DNA of 64,000 nucleotides from Lachnospiraceae bacterium UBA3804 (GCA_002368665.1 DFEK01000008.1:338315-402314), one strand, 5' to 3'. Positions 28,442 to 38,141 are shown, counted from the stretch's first letter. The notes: generated by a model not told the origin, from the sequence alone. Program-made: numbers and translations.

Positions 28442-28639
28442 ATGCCTAAAATGAAGACAAGCAGAGCTGCTGCAAAGCGCTTTAAAGTAACCGGAACCGG
28501 TAAATTAAAGAGAAACAAGGCTTACAAGAGCCACATCTTAACCAAGAAGTCCACCAAGAGAAAACGTAATCTTCGTCAGTCCACGATTACGGATGTGACC
28601 AATGTTAAGAACATGAAGAAGATTTTACCGTACGTTTAA
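28442..28639 (+). CDS. rpmI: 50S ribosomal protein L35
   Basis: A 65-residue basic protein, [20 protein letters not shown] at the N-terminus, matching L35. The ATG at 28442 follows AGGAGG. It sits between infC and rplT as in most bacteria. Confidence 0.97.
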   Translation: MPKMKTSRAAAKRFKVTGTGKLKRNKAYKSHILTKKSTKRKRNLRQSTITDVTNVKNMKKILPYV

Positions 28640-28660
28640 TCGATAGGAGGATAGAATACC

Positions 28661-29017
28661 ATGGCTAGAATTAAAGGTGGCTTAAATGCCAAGAAAAAAC
28701 ACAATAGAGTTTTAAAGCTTGCAAAGGGATACAGAGGAGCAAGATCCAAACAGTATCGTATTGCAAAGCAGTCCGTAATGAGAGCACTTGCTTCCGCATA
28801 CGCAGGAAGAAAGCAGGCTAAGCGTCAGTTCCGTCAGCTCTGGATTGCACGTATCAACGCTGCAGCAAGAATGAACGGACTTTCCTACAGCAAGTTAATG
28901 TATGGACTTAAGCTTGCAGAGATCGATATCAACAGAAAGATGCTTGCCGAGATGGCAGTAAATGATGCAGAAGGCTTCAAGGCACTTGCAGATATCGCTA
29001 AGAGCAAGATTGCATAA
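28661..29017 (+). CDS. rplT: 50S ribosomal protein L20
   Basis: A 118-residue basic protein beginning [20 protein letters not shown] and containing the [15 protein letters not shown] and [11 protein letters not shown] blocks of L20. It is an early assembly protein of the 50S subunit and, in Firmicutes, the likely repressor acting at the operon leader. RBS AGGAGG. An intrinsic terminator follows at 29041. Confidence 0.97.
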   Translation: MARIKGGLNAKKKHNRVLKLAKGYRGARSKQYRIAKQSVMRALASAYAGRKQAKRQFRQLWIARINAAARMNGLSYSKLMYGLKLAEIDINRKMLAEMAVNDAEGFKALADIAKSKIA

Positions 29018-29040
29018 GAACTTTTAAACTGAATAATTAA

Positions 29041-29068
29041 GGAGTGGAGTAATTCCACTCCTTTTTTT
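29041..29068 (+). terminator. terminator of infC-rpmI-rplT
   Basis: GGAGTGGA (29041-29048) pairs with TCCACTCC (29054-29061), followed by seven T. Confidence 0.9.
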
Positions 29069-29109
29069 ACCAAATAATGCAGAAATACTTTTCCGGGAAG
29101 GAGAACCCC

Positions 29110-30552
29110 ATGTCGTCAACAGCAGAATCGGTTTTATCGCATTTTCGCTCGCTTTGTGCCATTCCGCACGGAACCTATCATATCGACGCTATCAGCGACT
29201 ATTTGAAGGATTTTGCCTTACAGCGCGGTTTATCGGTCAGACAGGATGAGTTGAAAAATGTCATTATCCATAAAGATGCCACGCCCGGATATGAAAACGA
29301 ACCGGCAGTGATTCTACAAGGTCATATGGATATGGTGGCCGTCTGCGACGATCCTTCCAAAAAGAATATGTTAACGGATGGTCTTGATCTGACGGAGAGC
29401 GATGGATATTTGTATGCAAAGGGAACTTCCCTGGGCGGAGATGACGGAATCGCGCTTGCGTATGCGATGGCAATTTTAGAGGATGATTCCATTCCTCACC
29501 CGGATCTGACCGCGGTGTTTACCGTAAACGAAGAAGTCGGAATGGATGGTGCGTTGGGAATTGATTTATCCGATACATCCGCGAAAAGACTTCTGAACAT
29601 CGATTCCGAGGAAGAAGGTGTCATTACGGTTTCCTGTGCGGGCGGAGTGCGCTTGCATGCGGTGTTAAAAGGAGAGACTAAGAAGATTACAGCACCCTGT
29701 GTATTCCTTTCCCTGAACGGACTTCTGGGTGGACACTCCGGTACGGAAATCCATAAAATGCGTGCCAACGGTGCACACTTAATCGCAGAGATTCTGGCAG
29801 AACTTGCCGATGAATATGAGATTCGTTTGATCAGTATGTCTGCGGGAGAGAAGGATAATGCAATTCCTGCTTCGGCCAGTGCGGAATTTCTGGTTCCCGA
29901 TCTTGGCGACCCGGATGAGTTTATGCATATCGTGGAAGAGATTGAGGATGAATACCGAAAGGACTACGAAGGGATTGAAACGGATATCTCGCTTTTTGCG
30001 GGAATACAGCTTCCGCAGGAATGCATATGCTTTAGCGAAGAGGATACCGAACGGTTCCTGGATTATATTAACGAAGTGCCGGACGGCGTGATAGAAATGT
30101 TCGAAGATATCGACATGGTTAAGACCAGCCTGAATCTTGGAATTTTAAAATGTACGCCGGAAGGATTGACGGCAGATTACGCACTTCGAAGCAATGTTTC
30201 TTCCGGTAAGGAAGAGATTACGAAAGAGGTAATCGCAATTACCGAAGAGTATAAAGGCGAATGGGAAACCTTCGGTGATTATCCCGCATGGGAGTACCTT
30301 GAGAATTCTCCTTTCCGCGAGAAAGCTGTTTCGGTATACGAAGAGCTCTACGGGGAGAAACCTGTTGTTACGGGGGTTCACGCGGGACTGGAATGCGGTA
30401 TTCTGGCCGAGAAGATCAAAGGACTTGATGCGATCAGCATCGGACCGAATATTTTAAATATTCATACAACAAGAGAAAAACTGGATCTTGCCAGTGTCGA
30501 ACGGACCTGGAAATTTATATTAAACCTCCTTGCAAGAAAAGATCGTGATTGA
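29110..30552 (+). CDS. pepD: aminoacyl-histidine dipeptidase (PepD family)
   Basis: A 480-residue M20-family metallopeptidase that cleaves Xaa-His and other dipeptides in the cytosol. Zinc-site motifs: LQGHMDMVAV near 71, SLGGDDGIALAYA near 107 and NEEVGMDGA near 139, then the lid (GGHSGTEIHKMRANG), with HAGLECGIL near 434 at the C-terminus. ATG 29110 is chosen because AAGGAG lies 6 bases before it; an in-frame ATG at 29077 lies in the terminator tail. The symporter follows 9 bases after. Confidence 0.93.
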   Translation: MSSTAESVLSHFRSLCAIPHGTYHIDAISDYLKDFALQRGLSVRQDELKNVIIHKDATPGYENEPAVILQGHMDMVAVCDDPSKKNMLTDGLDLTESDGYLYAKGTSLGGDDGIALAYAMAILEDDSIPHPDLTAVFTVNEEVGMDGALGIDLSDTSAKRLLNIDSEEEGVITVSCAGGVRLHAVLKGETKKITAPCVFLSLNGLLGGHSGTEIHKMRANGAHLIAEILAELADEYEIRLISMSAGEKDNAIPASASAEFLVPDLGDPDEFMHIVEEIEDEYRKDYEGIETDISLFAGIQLPQECICFSEEDTERFLDYINEVPDGVIEMFEDIDMVKTSLNLGILKCTPEGLTADYALRSNVSSGKEEITKEVIAITEEYKGEWETFGDYPAWEYLENSPFREKAVSVYEELYGEKPVVTGVHAGLECGILAEKIKGLDAISIGPNILNIHTTREKLDLASVERTWKFILNLLARKDRD

Positions 30553-30561
30553 GAGTGTTAT

Positions 30562-32169
30562 ATGATTAAAGAGATGTGTGAAATGCAGGTAAGCAGAAAC
30601 GGAATCGATTCGATTTCCGAGAAGATTACCGAGTGGGGAAACAAGTACAAAGTAAATAAAAAGGATTTGATCCGCATCCGCTTTTCCGTGGAAGAAGCGC
30701 TTCTTTCTTTGTGTGAGAAGTTTGGTGATGAAAAGACCGCTACTGTCAAATTGGAAGCGCGTCTGGAAACATATTCCATTCTTGTTGAGTATCAGGGGGA
30801 TGAGTATAATCCGCTTGCGGACGACGAGCAGCAGACAGATGACTGGACCAACCACTTGCTTGCAAACATGGGACAGAAGGCTGTATATCTGCGCAAGGGC
30901 AATAATAATATCCTTCGTTTCACGATTCCGAAGAGACGTTACAAGAGTGAGATTTTCATGATACTGGGATTGCTTCTGGCGATTCTTTTCGGTATTCTCG
31001 GACAGTACATTCCGGAAGCGGTTCGTGAAAACATCAGTATTTACGGGTTGGATTTCGTATCCAATATTTTCCTTCGTCTGTTGAGCCTGTTCAGCGGACT
31101 GCTGATTTTCTTTGCACTGATTAACGGAATCTGCGGAACGGGAAGTGTGGCTGACTTTTCCAAAGTCGGTAAAACAATTATGATCCGCTATATCGGTTTT
31201 TCGTTTGTCGCGGGTATTATTCTTACGTTTTTGGAACAGTTTTTCTTCCATCTTGAATGGGGCGGTAAAGTAGACGGAGCAAATGTTCCGGAGCAGATTG
31301 AATCGATTCTTCTGGATATTTTTCCGACCAATCCGGTCTCTCCGTTCCAGGACGGAAATATGCTACAGATTATTTTCCTTTCGGTTTTCCTCGGAGGCGT
31401 ATTACTGATTCTGGGCGACCGGGTGCGCAGTTTTAAAGGCTTCTTTACGCAGGGAAATGACCTGATCACCAAATCGGTGGATTATGTTTGCTACATGCTT
31501 CCGGTATTTGTATTTACTTCCCTTTTGTCAGTCTTTTGGGAAATGGGATTTGAAGCGCTGGCTTCCTTCTGGAAACCGATCGTGGTTGCTTTTTTACTTG
31601 CACTCATAAGTCCCTTATTCAAACTTTGCCAGATCGGCATTGTTTATCATGTTTCTCCGTTTTTAATCATCCGAAGACTGAGCAAAAGTGTCTTTGTTGC
31701 AATGACAACGGCATCGGGAATTGCTTCGTATTCCTCCATTAAGGAGGATTTAACGAAGGGACTTGGAATTGACGAGAAATTCGTAGGCTTTTCATATCCT
31801 ATCGGAATGAATATGTATGGATCCAACTATATGCTGGTGTATCTGACCGTAGTTTTATTCTTAACGGAAACCTACGGAACACAGGTATCCGTAATATGGC
31901 TTGCCATGGCCGGATTTTTAAGTGTTGTATTTGCCATGGCGACACCGAATGTATCGGGTGCTACCTTAATCTGCATCGGTATCATTATGGCCAATTTGGG
32001 TATTCCGAACAGCGGACTGGCACTGGCCGGAACGCTTTCGATCCTTCTCGACTTTTTGATTACCTGGATGAGGCATTTTACGCAGGAATTGGAGGTCTAT
32101 ATCCAGGCACGAAAATTCGGCAAAGTGGATTTAACTGTCTTACAAAAGAAAACCAAACAGACAAATTAA
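30562..32169 (+). CDS. dicarboxylate/amino acid:cation symporter with N-terminal ATPase-like domain
   Basis: A 535-residue two-part protein. Residues about 1-130 are soluble and resemble the GHKL ATPase fold of SpoIIAB/RsbW-like kinases (IRIRFSVEEALLSLCEKFG as N-box-like helix, VEYQGDEYNPL in place of the G1 region), but the N-box Asn and a clean DxGxG are missing, so ATP binding is doubtful. From about 135 a polytopic DAACS-type symporter follows, with MTTASGIASYSS and FVGFSYPIGMNMYGS standing where relatives carry the serine-rich and NMDGT motifs. It lies between a dipeptidase and an NhaC-type antiporter, suggesting uptake of peptide-derived amino acids. Substrate unknown. Confidence 0.82.
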   Translation: MIKEMCEMQVSRNGIDSISEKITEWGNKYKVNKKDLIRIRFSVEEALLSLCEKFGDEKTATVKLEARLETYSILVEYQGDEYNPLADDEQQTDDWTNHLLANMGQKAVYLRKGNNNILRFTIPKRRYKSEIFMILGLLLAILFGILGQYIPEAVRENISIYGLDFVSNIFLRLLSLFSGLLIFFALINGICGTGSVADFSKVGKTIMIRYIGFSFVAGIILTFLEQFFFHLEWGGKVDGANVPEQIESILLDIFPTNPVSPFQDGNMLQIIFLSVFLGGVLLILGDRVRSFKGFFTQGNDLITKSVDYVCYMLPVFVFTSLLSVFWEMGFEALASFWKPIVVAFLLALISPLFKLCQIGIVYHVSPFLIIRRLSKSVFVAMTTASGIASYSSIKEDLTKGLGIDEKFVGFSYPIGMNMYGSNYMLVYLTVVLFLTETYGTQVSVIWLAMAGFLSVVFAMATPNVSGATLICIGIIMANLGIPNSGLALAGTLSILLDFLITWMRHFTQELEVYIQARKFGKVDLTVLQKKTKQTN

Positions 32170-32193
32170 ACATATATTGGGAGGAAAGAATCT

Positions 32194-33774
32194 ATGGAAA
32201 TGTTTTTTGGTACACCGTGGGCTTTGGTCCCACCACTGGTGGCCATCGTTTTGGCGCTCATTACCAAGGAAGCGTATTCTTCGCTCTTTGCCGGCGTTTT
32301 AATCGGTGCCATGTTTGTTGTCGGCTTTCCGACAAGTCCTTCGGGAATCAGACCGTTCATTGCAAAGACGATGGATACCATCGTCAGTGACGGCCTGATT
32401 TCGGCAATTTCGGATACGGCCGGAATCTTTTTGTTCCTGGTTTTACTTGGCATTATTGTGGCATTAATCAATAAGTCAGGCGGTTCCGCAGCGTTCGGAC
32501 GCTGGGCGGAGAAAAACATCAAAACCAAGGTCGGTGCGTCTATGGCAACCTTTATTCTCGGTGTTTTGATCTTTGTGGATGACTATTTCAACTGCCTGAC
32601 GGTAGGTTCCGTTATGCGCCCGATTACGGACAGACACAAAATTTCCAGAGCCAAATTATCCTATTTGATCGACGCAACGGCAGCTCCGGTTTGTATGATC
32701 GCCCCGATTTCTTCCTGGGCGGCTGCAGTAAGCTCCGTAGCGGAAACTTCGGATACGGGAATGTCGGGAATTCAGTTATTTATCAAGGCGATTCCGTTTA
32801 ATTTCTATTCGCTTTTAACCTTCGTTTTCATTATCGTACTGACACTTTTAAAGTTCGATTACGGCGCAATGGCAAAGCATGAGCGGATTGCCGAACTGAC
32901 CGGCGCGCTTGGCGGTTTGGAAGAAAACGGAGAAGAAGAGGAAATGAATCCCAAGGGTCTGGTGATTGACTTAATTCTTCCGGTCATTGTTTTAATTGCT
33001 TCCTGTGTGCTTGGTATGATTTATATTGGCGGTTACTTTGATATTGAATCAGAGTGTTTCGGTGACTTTGTCCAGGCGTTTGCCAATACGGATTCCACGG
33101 TCGGACTTCCCTGGGGAGCATTGATTGCACTTGTATTTACCATGATTTACATGATTGCAAGACGTGTAATGTCCTTTAAGGAAGCAATGGCATGTATTCC
33201 GAAGGGATTCCTCGCCATGGTTCCTCCGATTCTGATTCTGACTCTTGCCGTTTCCTTAAAGACGATGACCGCAAACCTCGGTGCTGCGGAATTCGTACGT
33301 GATATGATGGCGAATACGGCGGATGCGTTTAACTTATTCCTGCCGGCAATTATTTTCCTGGTTGCCTGCTTCCTTGCTTTTGCAACCGGTACGTCATGGG
33401 GAACCTTCGGTATCTTAATTCCGATTGTTACCGCGATTTTCCCCGCAGAAAGCAATCTTTACATTATCGGTATCTCTGCCTGCCTTGCAGGTGCGGTTTG
33501 CGGAGACCACTGTTCACCGATTTCCGATACGACGATTATGGCCAGTGCCGGAGCACAGGTTGAACATGTCAAACATGTTTCCACGCAGCTTCCTTATGCG
33601 CTTACCGTAGCCGGAATCAGTTTTGTGACCTATCTTGCCGCCGGACCGGTGCAGGATATGGTCGGAAACTTTGCGTTAAGTGCGGTTTTAAGCCTTGCAT
33701 TCGGCGTTTTGCTTACCGTTCTTTGCCTGATTCTGATTCGCGCCATTGTAAAGAAAAAAAGTGCCGAACAATAA
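32194..33774 (+). CDS. NhaC-family Na+/H+ antiporter
   Basis: A 526-residue membrane protein with about 12 hydrophobic segments. The conserved FVDDYFNCLTVGSVMRPITD block near 129 and TGTSWGTFGILIPI near 400, then CGDHCSPISDTTIMASAGA near 438, identify the NhaC family. Members exchange Na+ for H+ or couple Na+ to organic acids. It starts 24 bases after the symporter stop, behind GGGAGG; the pair may link Na+ cycling to solute uptake. A bidirectional terminator follows. Confidence 0.88.
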   Translation: MEMFFGTPWALVPPLVAIVLALITKEAYSSLFAGVLIGAMFVVGFPTSPSGIRPFIAKTMDTIVSDGLISAISDTAGIFLFLVLLGIIVALINKSGGSAAFGRWAEKNIKTKVGASMATFILGVLIFVDDYFNCLTVGSVMRPITDRHKISRAKLSYLIDATAAPVCMIAPISSWAAAVSSVAETSDTGMSGIQLFIKAIPFNFYSLLTFVFIIVLTLLKFDYGAMAKHERIAELTGALGGLEENGEEEEMNPKGLVIDLILPVIVLIASCVLGMIYIGGYFDIESECFGDFVQAFANTDSTVGLPWGALIALVFTMIYMIARRVMSFKEAMACIPKGFLAMVPPILILTLAVSLKTMTANLGAAEFVRDMMANTADAFNLFLPAIIFLVACFLAFATGTSWGTFGILIPIVTAIFPAESNLYIIGISACLAGAVCGDHCSPISDTTIMASAGAQVEHVKHVSTQLPYALTVAGISFVTYLAAGPVQDMVGNFALSAVLSLAFGVLLTVLCLILIRAIVKKKSAEQ

Positions 33775-33802
33775 TCGACTCAACAACGGAAGATAAGACA
33801 GA

Positions 33803-33837
33803 AAAAAGGTTGTGAAGAATTTCTTCACAACCTTTTT
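33803..33837. terminator. bidirectional terminator between nhaC-like gene and purC
   Basis: A long stem, AAAAAGGTTGTGAAGAA (33803-33819) against its complement (33821-33837), with a tight AATTT loop and terminal A/T runs. It lies between convergent genes. Confidence 0.88.
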
Positions 33838-33858
33838 GAAATCGTATAAATATGTTAT

Positions 33859-34731
33859 TTATGCAAGAGACTTTCCGGTTAATTTCTCATAAGCTTCAAG
33901 GTATTTGGCAATCGTTTTGTCCACGATGTCCTGAGGAAGTGTCCAGTTGTGACCTTCGTTTGCTTTGAGCCAGTCACGTGCGAACTGCTTGTCGAAGGAA
34001 GGCTGGGAATGACCTGCTTCATATCCTTCAAGCGGCCAGAAACGGGAGCTGTCGGGTGTTAACATTTCATCACCGATGACAATGTTTCCGTTCTCGTCAA
34101 GACCGAACTCAAACTTGGTGTCCGCAATGATGATGCCTTTGGTCAGTGCGTAATCCGCACATTTCTTATAAAGGGCGATGGTGCAGTCACGAAGCTTGGA
34201 TGCATATTCTTCACCTTTGCCCGGATAAATCTTCTCAAGAACTTCTACGGACTGCTCAAAGGAGATGTTCTCATCATGATCACCGATCTCAGCCTTGGTG
34301 GAAGGAGTGTAAATCGGTTCAGGCAGTTTGTCGGATTCTTTCAATCCTTCGGGAAGTTTAATTCCGCAAACCGTTCCGTTCTCTTTGTAACTTGCCCAGC
34401 CGCTTCCGGTGATGTAACCGCGGACAATGCACTCGATGGGAAGCATCTGAAGCTTCTTTACCATCATGGAATTGCCGTTGAATCTGTCCTGACGGAAGAA
34501 TTCGGGCATATCGTTTACGTCTACGGAAATCATGTGGTTGGGAAGAATGTCTTCGGTATAATCAAACCAGAATTTGCTCATCTGGGTGAGTACCGTTCCC
34601 TTCTTTGTGACAACATTATTTAAAATGACATCAAAACAGCTGATGCGGTCGGTAGCCACCATAATCAGGCTGTCGCCGTTGTCATAGATTTCTCTTACTT
34701 TTCCTTCTTTTACCGGTTTAAACTCGTTCAT
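33859..34731 (-). CDS. purC: phosphoribosylaminoimidazole-succinocarboxamide synthase
   Basis: A 290-residue SAICAR synthetase of purine synthesis, joining CAIR and aspartate with ATP. Motifs: KEGKVREIYDNGDSLIMVAT near 8, ECIVRGYITGSGWASY near 97, EISFEQ-like region, and FEFGLDENGNIVIGDEMLTPDSSRFW near 207. It is of the longer type. RBS GGAGG. Other pur genes are not adjacent; a terminator separates it from the upstream TM1266-type gene. Confidence 0.95.
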   Translation of the reverse strand: MNEFKPVKEGKVREIYDNGDSLIMVATDRISCFDVILNNVVTKKGTVLTQMSKFWFDYTEDILPNHMISVDVNDMPEFFRQDRFNGNSMMVKKLQMLPIECIVRGYITGSGWASYKENGTVCGIKLPEGLKESDKLPEPIYTPSTKAEIGDHDENISFEQSVEVLEKIYPGKGEEYASKLRDCTIALYKKCADYALTKGIIIADTKFEFGLDENGNIVIGDEMLTPDSSRFWPLEGYEAGHSQPSFDKQFARDWLKANEGHNWTLPQDIVDKTIAKYLEAYEKLTGKSLA

Positions 34732-34762
34732 CGCAAACCTCCATTATTTAAACAATTGAAAA

Positions 34763-34789
34763 AGGGTGTCCGATTTTCGGAACCACCCT
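34763..34789 (-). terminator. terminator upstream of purC
   Basis: On the minus strand AGGGTGGTTCCGA pairs with TCGGACACCCT, followed by TTTTTC. It lies downstream of the TM1266-type gene and separates it from purC. Confidence 0.75.
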
Positions 34790-34832
34790 AATATATTAGC
34801 AAAACTGAAAGCCTATTTCAAGAAGAAGAGTA

Positions 34833-35093
34833 TTACTTTTCTTCTTCCATGGAAGGAGAGTAGACTGCTTTGCAGGTTACATTTTCGATTTTACCGAGCC
34901 TTCCCGCCAATGCGTTCGTTACACTGATCGGACAGTCCACAACGACACTGATGATGTTGATACTTCTTTCACGGTAGGGAATTCCCATCCTTCCTATGAC
35001 ATATTCGCTGTACTCATGTAAAATGGCATTTACCTTTGCGGCAGCTTCGGGTTGTTTGATGATTATGGCAACGACTGCGGGACGTGATTCCAT
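34833..35093 (-). CDS. TM1266-type ACT-like regulator of the iron-only hydrogenase system
   Basis: An 86-residue protein with an ACT/NikR-C-like fold: VVAIIIKQPEAAAKVNAIL, then the conserved YVIGRMGIPYRERSINIISVVVD block and a final VTCKAVYS strand. Such proteins are named putative regulators of [FeFe]-hydrogenase systems because they sit with hyd genes. ATG 35093 is chosen, since GGAGGG lies just before it; an in-frame ATG at 35105 overlaps that RBS. hydG and hydF lie 3.8 kb away on the other strand. Confidence 0.85.
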   Translation of the reverse strand: MESRPAVVAIIIKQPEAAAKVNAILHEYSEYVIGRMGIPYRERSINIISVVVDCPISVTNALAGRLGKIENVTCKAVYSPSMEEEK

Positions 35094-35230
35094 GATTCCC
35101 TCCATATATTATGTAAATTGACGAAAAACGCGTCGTTTTTGTTTTTTTTATTGTATCAATGCGGAAAACGCTTGTCAAATTGACCAATTTTTCGGGCATA
35201 AAATTCTTTCAAATTGGGCGGTGGCAAAGG

Positions 35231-35258
35231 TTGACTTTTTATTGTCATAGATTATAAT
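35231..35258 (+). promoter_or_regulatory. sigma-A-type promoter for the 66-residue gene
   Basis: TTGACT (35231-35236), a 16-base spacer and TATAAT (35253-35258), about 65 bases before the ATG at 35323. Confidence 0.7.
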
Positions 35259-35322
35259 TATTGATAGACAATGAATAAATGTGCACGAAATACTAAAATA
35301 CAGAACATGTGGGGAATGCATT

Positions 35323-35523
35323 ATGGCAGGAGAATTTTACATTGCTCATAATACAAAAACAGACGAATACTTGGCTGAGAAGCTCTTTCGAGGATTTTAC
35401 ATGACTCCGGATGTTACCAGCGCACTGAAGTGCAAAGATGAGATGGAGTTAAAGAAAAAGATTGAGAAGGCAAATGTGGATTACAAATCCATGCTTCAGA
35501 TAGAAACAATTACGGTATACTAA
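35323..35523 (+). CDS. small protein of unknown function
   Basis: A 66-residue protein (MAGEFYIAHNTKTDEYLA start) with charged helical content and no recognised domain. The ATG at 35323 is more likely than the upstream ATG-like frame start at 35281, because the promoter lies near 35231-35258 and the RBS-like GGGGAA is close. A terminator follows. It is monocistronic. Confidence 0.6.
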   Translation: MAGEFYIAHNTKTDEYLAEKLFRGFYMTPDVTSALKCKDEMELKKKIEKANVDYKSMLQIETITVY

Positions 35524-35546
35524 GAATCATCGCGGGAAAGAGTTAA

Positions 35547-35572
35547 CCAGGCCAAGGCCTGGCTTTTCTTTT
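35547..35572 (+). terminator. intrinsic terminator after the 66-residue gene
   Basis: CCAGGCC (35547-35553) and GGCCTGG (35556-35562) form a tight stem followed by CTTTTCTTTT. Confidence 0.75.
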
Positions 35573-35591
35573 GCCCGGAAACAGACGGATT

Positions 35592-36380
35592 ATGAGCAAC
35601 AAATCTAGCAAAATGAATAAGAATAAAGATAAGAAGAGCAAAAGAGCTTTCCATCGGGGAAATCTGTTTTTGCTCTTTCTTAGGTTTGCGTTTGCGTGCT
35701 ATTTTCTGGGCATTTATCTCACCAATAAAGAAATACTGGATATCGGAGGATTCCCGGAATGGAAGGGAATGTATGTCGCGGGAGGCATTCTGCTTGCGGT
35801 TATTTTGATACGTTTTATTCCGTTTCGGTTTTGGGAGAAAGGCTCAAAGAAGTTTCGCAAAAGCGAATTTATTCCGACACCGGAGTACCGAAGCGACCCG
35901 CATCTTTCCGCGGAGCACTTAAAGAAACTGCGTTCCGTAAATAAGGGAATGTTCTTTGCACTTGCCTTCTATTTTGGAATAACGGCAATCTTCTTTGTAC
36001 TGTATTTTATAGGATTGATTGGCGCACCGGAAATATTTATGTTAACCATGTTGTACTTCGCGGGCGACCGCTTTTTCATCGGAGTATTCTGCCCGTTACG
36101 GACCTGGTTTCTTAAGAACAAATGCTGTACGGACTGCAGGATCTTTAACTGGGATATGCTTATGATCGTTTTCCCGCTCATTATCATTCCCGGAGTGATC
36201 AGCTGGACGCTTTGTGTGGTTGCAATCATCTATACATTTTTATGGGAGATCAGTGCGCATCTGCATCCGGAAAGATTTCTGGAGGAAACCAACCTTTCCC
36301 TTAAGTGTGAAAAATGTCCGAAAACCAATTGCCCGAAGAAGAGAAGACAATTGTTCAAAAACGCTTTTTCCAAAGAATAA
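35592..36380 (+). CDS. cysteine-rich integral membrane protein of unknown function
   Basis: A 262-residue protein with a very basic N-terminus (about 1-25), four or five hydrophobic segments, and two cysteine pairs: KNKCCTDCRIFNW near 178 between membrane segments and KCEKCPKTNCPKK near the C-terminus, which may bind metal or an Fe-S cluster. I do not recognise the family. ATG 35592 is favoured; an in-frame TTG at 35571 lies in the preceding terminator. The RBS is weak. Confidence 0.65.
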   Translation: MSNKSSKMNKNKDKKSKRAFHRGNLFLLFLRFAFACYFLGIYLTNKEILDIGGFPEWKGMYVAGGILLAVILIRFIPFRFWEKGSKKFRKSEFIPTPEYRSDPHLSAEHLKKLRSVNKGMFFALAFYFGITAIFFVLYFIGLIGAPEIFMLTMLYFAGDRFFIGVFCPLRTWFLKNKCCTDCRIFNWDMLMIVFPLIIIPGVISWTLCVVAIIYTFLWEISAHLHPERFLEETNLSLKCEKCPKTNCPKKRRQLFKNAFSKE

Positions 36381-36494
36381 AGGGGTTTACTTTTGCACTT
36401 TAAAGTGGCATACTATATAAGTGTGTTTAAATGATCAATGCATACTTCGATGATAGGACGGAAGATGCATTTTAATAGATAAGGAGAAGGAAAA

Positions 36495-38141
36495 ATGCCC
36501 ATTACAGAGATTCTGGACAGAAACTGTAAATTATACGGAAATGATATCTGTCTTGTGGAGATCAATCCGGAAATCCAGGAAACCAGAAGAGTGACCTGGA
36601 AGGAATATGAATTGATCGAGCCGAATCCGACCACGCATTACAGAAGAGAGATTACCTGGAATGTGTTCGAAGAAAAAGCCAATCGTTTCGCCAACATGCT
36701 GATTTCCAGAGGAATTAAGAAAGGTGATAAGGTTGCCATTCTTTTGATGAACTGCTTGGAGTGGCTTCCAATTTATTTCGGTATTTTAAAGACCGGCGCA
36801 TTGGCCGTTCCTTTGAACTTCCGTTATGCATCCGATGAAATCGAATATTGTTTAAATCTTGCGGATGTTGATATTCTGGTATTCGGACCGGAATTCATCG
36901 GCCGTGTGGAAGAGATTGCGGAGAAAATTTCCAGAAACCGTCTTCTTTTCTTTGTCGGTGAGAACTGCCCGTCCTTTGCGGAGTCCTATTCGGAGCTTAC
37001 CGCAAATGCATCCAGCCAGTCTCCGCAGATTCATCTTACGGATGATGATGAAGCAGCAATTTACTTTTCTTCCGGAACCACAGGTTTCCCGAAGGCAATT
37101 CTGCATAAACACAGAAGTCTGGTACATTCCTGCAAAGTAGAGCAGAACCATCACGGACAGACCAAGGATGATATTTTCCTCTGCATTCCGCCCCTTTACC
37201 ATACGGGTGCAAAGATGCACTGGTTCGGATCCTTACTCGCAGGCGGTAAAGCCGTTCTCTTAAAAGGAACAAAGCCGAAGGTAATCCTGGATGCGATTTC
37301 CAAGGAAAAATGTACGATTGTATGGCTTCTGGTTCCCTGGGCACAGGATATCCTGGATGCCATTGACAGCGGAGAAGTTAATTTGGATGATTACGAACTG
37401 GATCAGTGGAGACTGATGCACATCGGTGCACAGCCCGTACCGCCCAGTTTGATCGCAAGATGGAAGAAAGTCTTCCCGAACCACGAATACGATACCAATT
37501 ATGGCCTTTCCGAGTCCATCGGACCGGGCTGTGTACATCTTGGCGTGGAGAATATCCACAAGGTAGGCGCAATCGGTAAGGCAGGATTCGGCTGGCAGAC
37601 TAGGATCGTGGACGAGAACAGAAACGATGTGCCGAAGGGCGAGGTCGGAGAACTTGCAGTGAAAGGCCCCGGCGTTATGGAATGCTATTATCATGATGAA
37701 GCAGCCACAAAGGAAGTTCTGGAAGACGGATGGCTCTTTACGGGAGATATGGCACAGGAAGACGAGGACGGCTTCATCTACCTGGTAGACCGTAAGAAAG
37801 ATGTGGTTATCTCCGGTGGTGAGAACATTTATCCCGTTCAGATCGAAGATTTCCTGCGGAGCAATATCGCGATCAAGGACGTTGCGGTAATCGGTATCCC
37901 CGACAAGCGTCTGGGAGAGGTTACGGCTGCGATTATTGAGGTGAAAGACGGCTACAGCTTAACGGAGGACGAAGTAAATGAGTTCTGCCACCAGCTTCCC
38001 CGTTACAAGAGACCTCATAAGATCATCTTTGCGGACATTCCGAGAAACCCGACGGGCAAGATCGAGAAGCCGAAGCTTCGTAAAATGTACTGCGGAGAGA
38101 GCCTGGTAGCTGCTCAGAATGAGGTAAAACTCTCCAAATAA
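36495..38141 (+). CDS. AMP-binding acyl-CoA synthetase
   Basis: A 548-residue ANL-superfamily enzyme that activates a carboxylic acid to its CoA thioester through an acyl-AMP. Motifs: YFSSGTTGFPKAILH near 191, NYGLSESIGPG near 335, LFTGDMAQEDEDGFIYLVDRKKD near 413 and GGENIYP, with the catalytic Lys in NPTGKIEK near 522. The acid is unknown (medium-chain, aryl or bile acids are all possible). RBS AAGGAGAAGG; terminator at 38215. Confidence 0.9.
   Translation: MPITEILDRNCKLYGNDICLVEINPEIQETRRVTWKEYELIEPNPTTHYRREITWNVFEEKANRFANMLISRGIKKGDKVAILLMNCLEWLPIYFGILKTGALAVPLNFRYASDEIEYCLNLADVDILVFGPEFIGRVEEIAEKISRNRLLFFVGENCPSFAESYSELTANASSQSPQIHLTDDDEAAIYFSSGTTGFPKAILHKHRSLVHSCKVEQNHHGQTKDDIFLCIPPLYHTGAKMHWFGSLLAGGKAVLLKGTKPKVILDAISKEKCTIVWLLVPWAQDILDAIDSGEVNLDDYELDQWRLMHIGAQPVPPSLIARWKKVFPNHEYDTNYGLSESIGPGCVHLGVENIHKVGAIGKAGFGWQTRIVDENRNDVPKGEVGELAVKGPGVMECYYHDEAATKEVLEDGWLFTGDMAQEDEDGFIYLVDRKKDVVISGGENIYPVQIEDFLRSNIAIKDVAVIGIPDKRLGEVTAAIIEVKDGYSLTEDEVNEFCHQLPRYKRPHKIIFADIPRNPTGKIEKPKLRKMYCGESLVAAQNEVKLSK

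Noticed and set aside
34763..34789. T-box-like AGGGTGGTTCCG sequence upstream of purC
   Set aside because: It resembles the T-box core word, but forms a simple hairpin with T run at the end of the preceding gene, and purC is not a T-box target.
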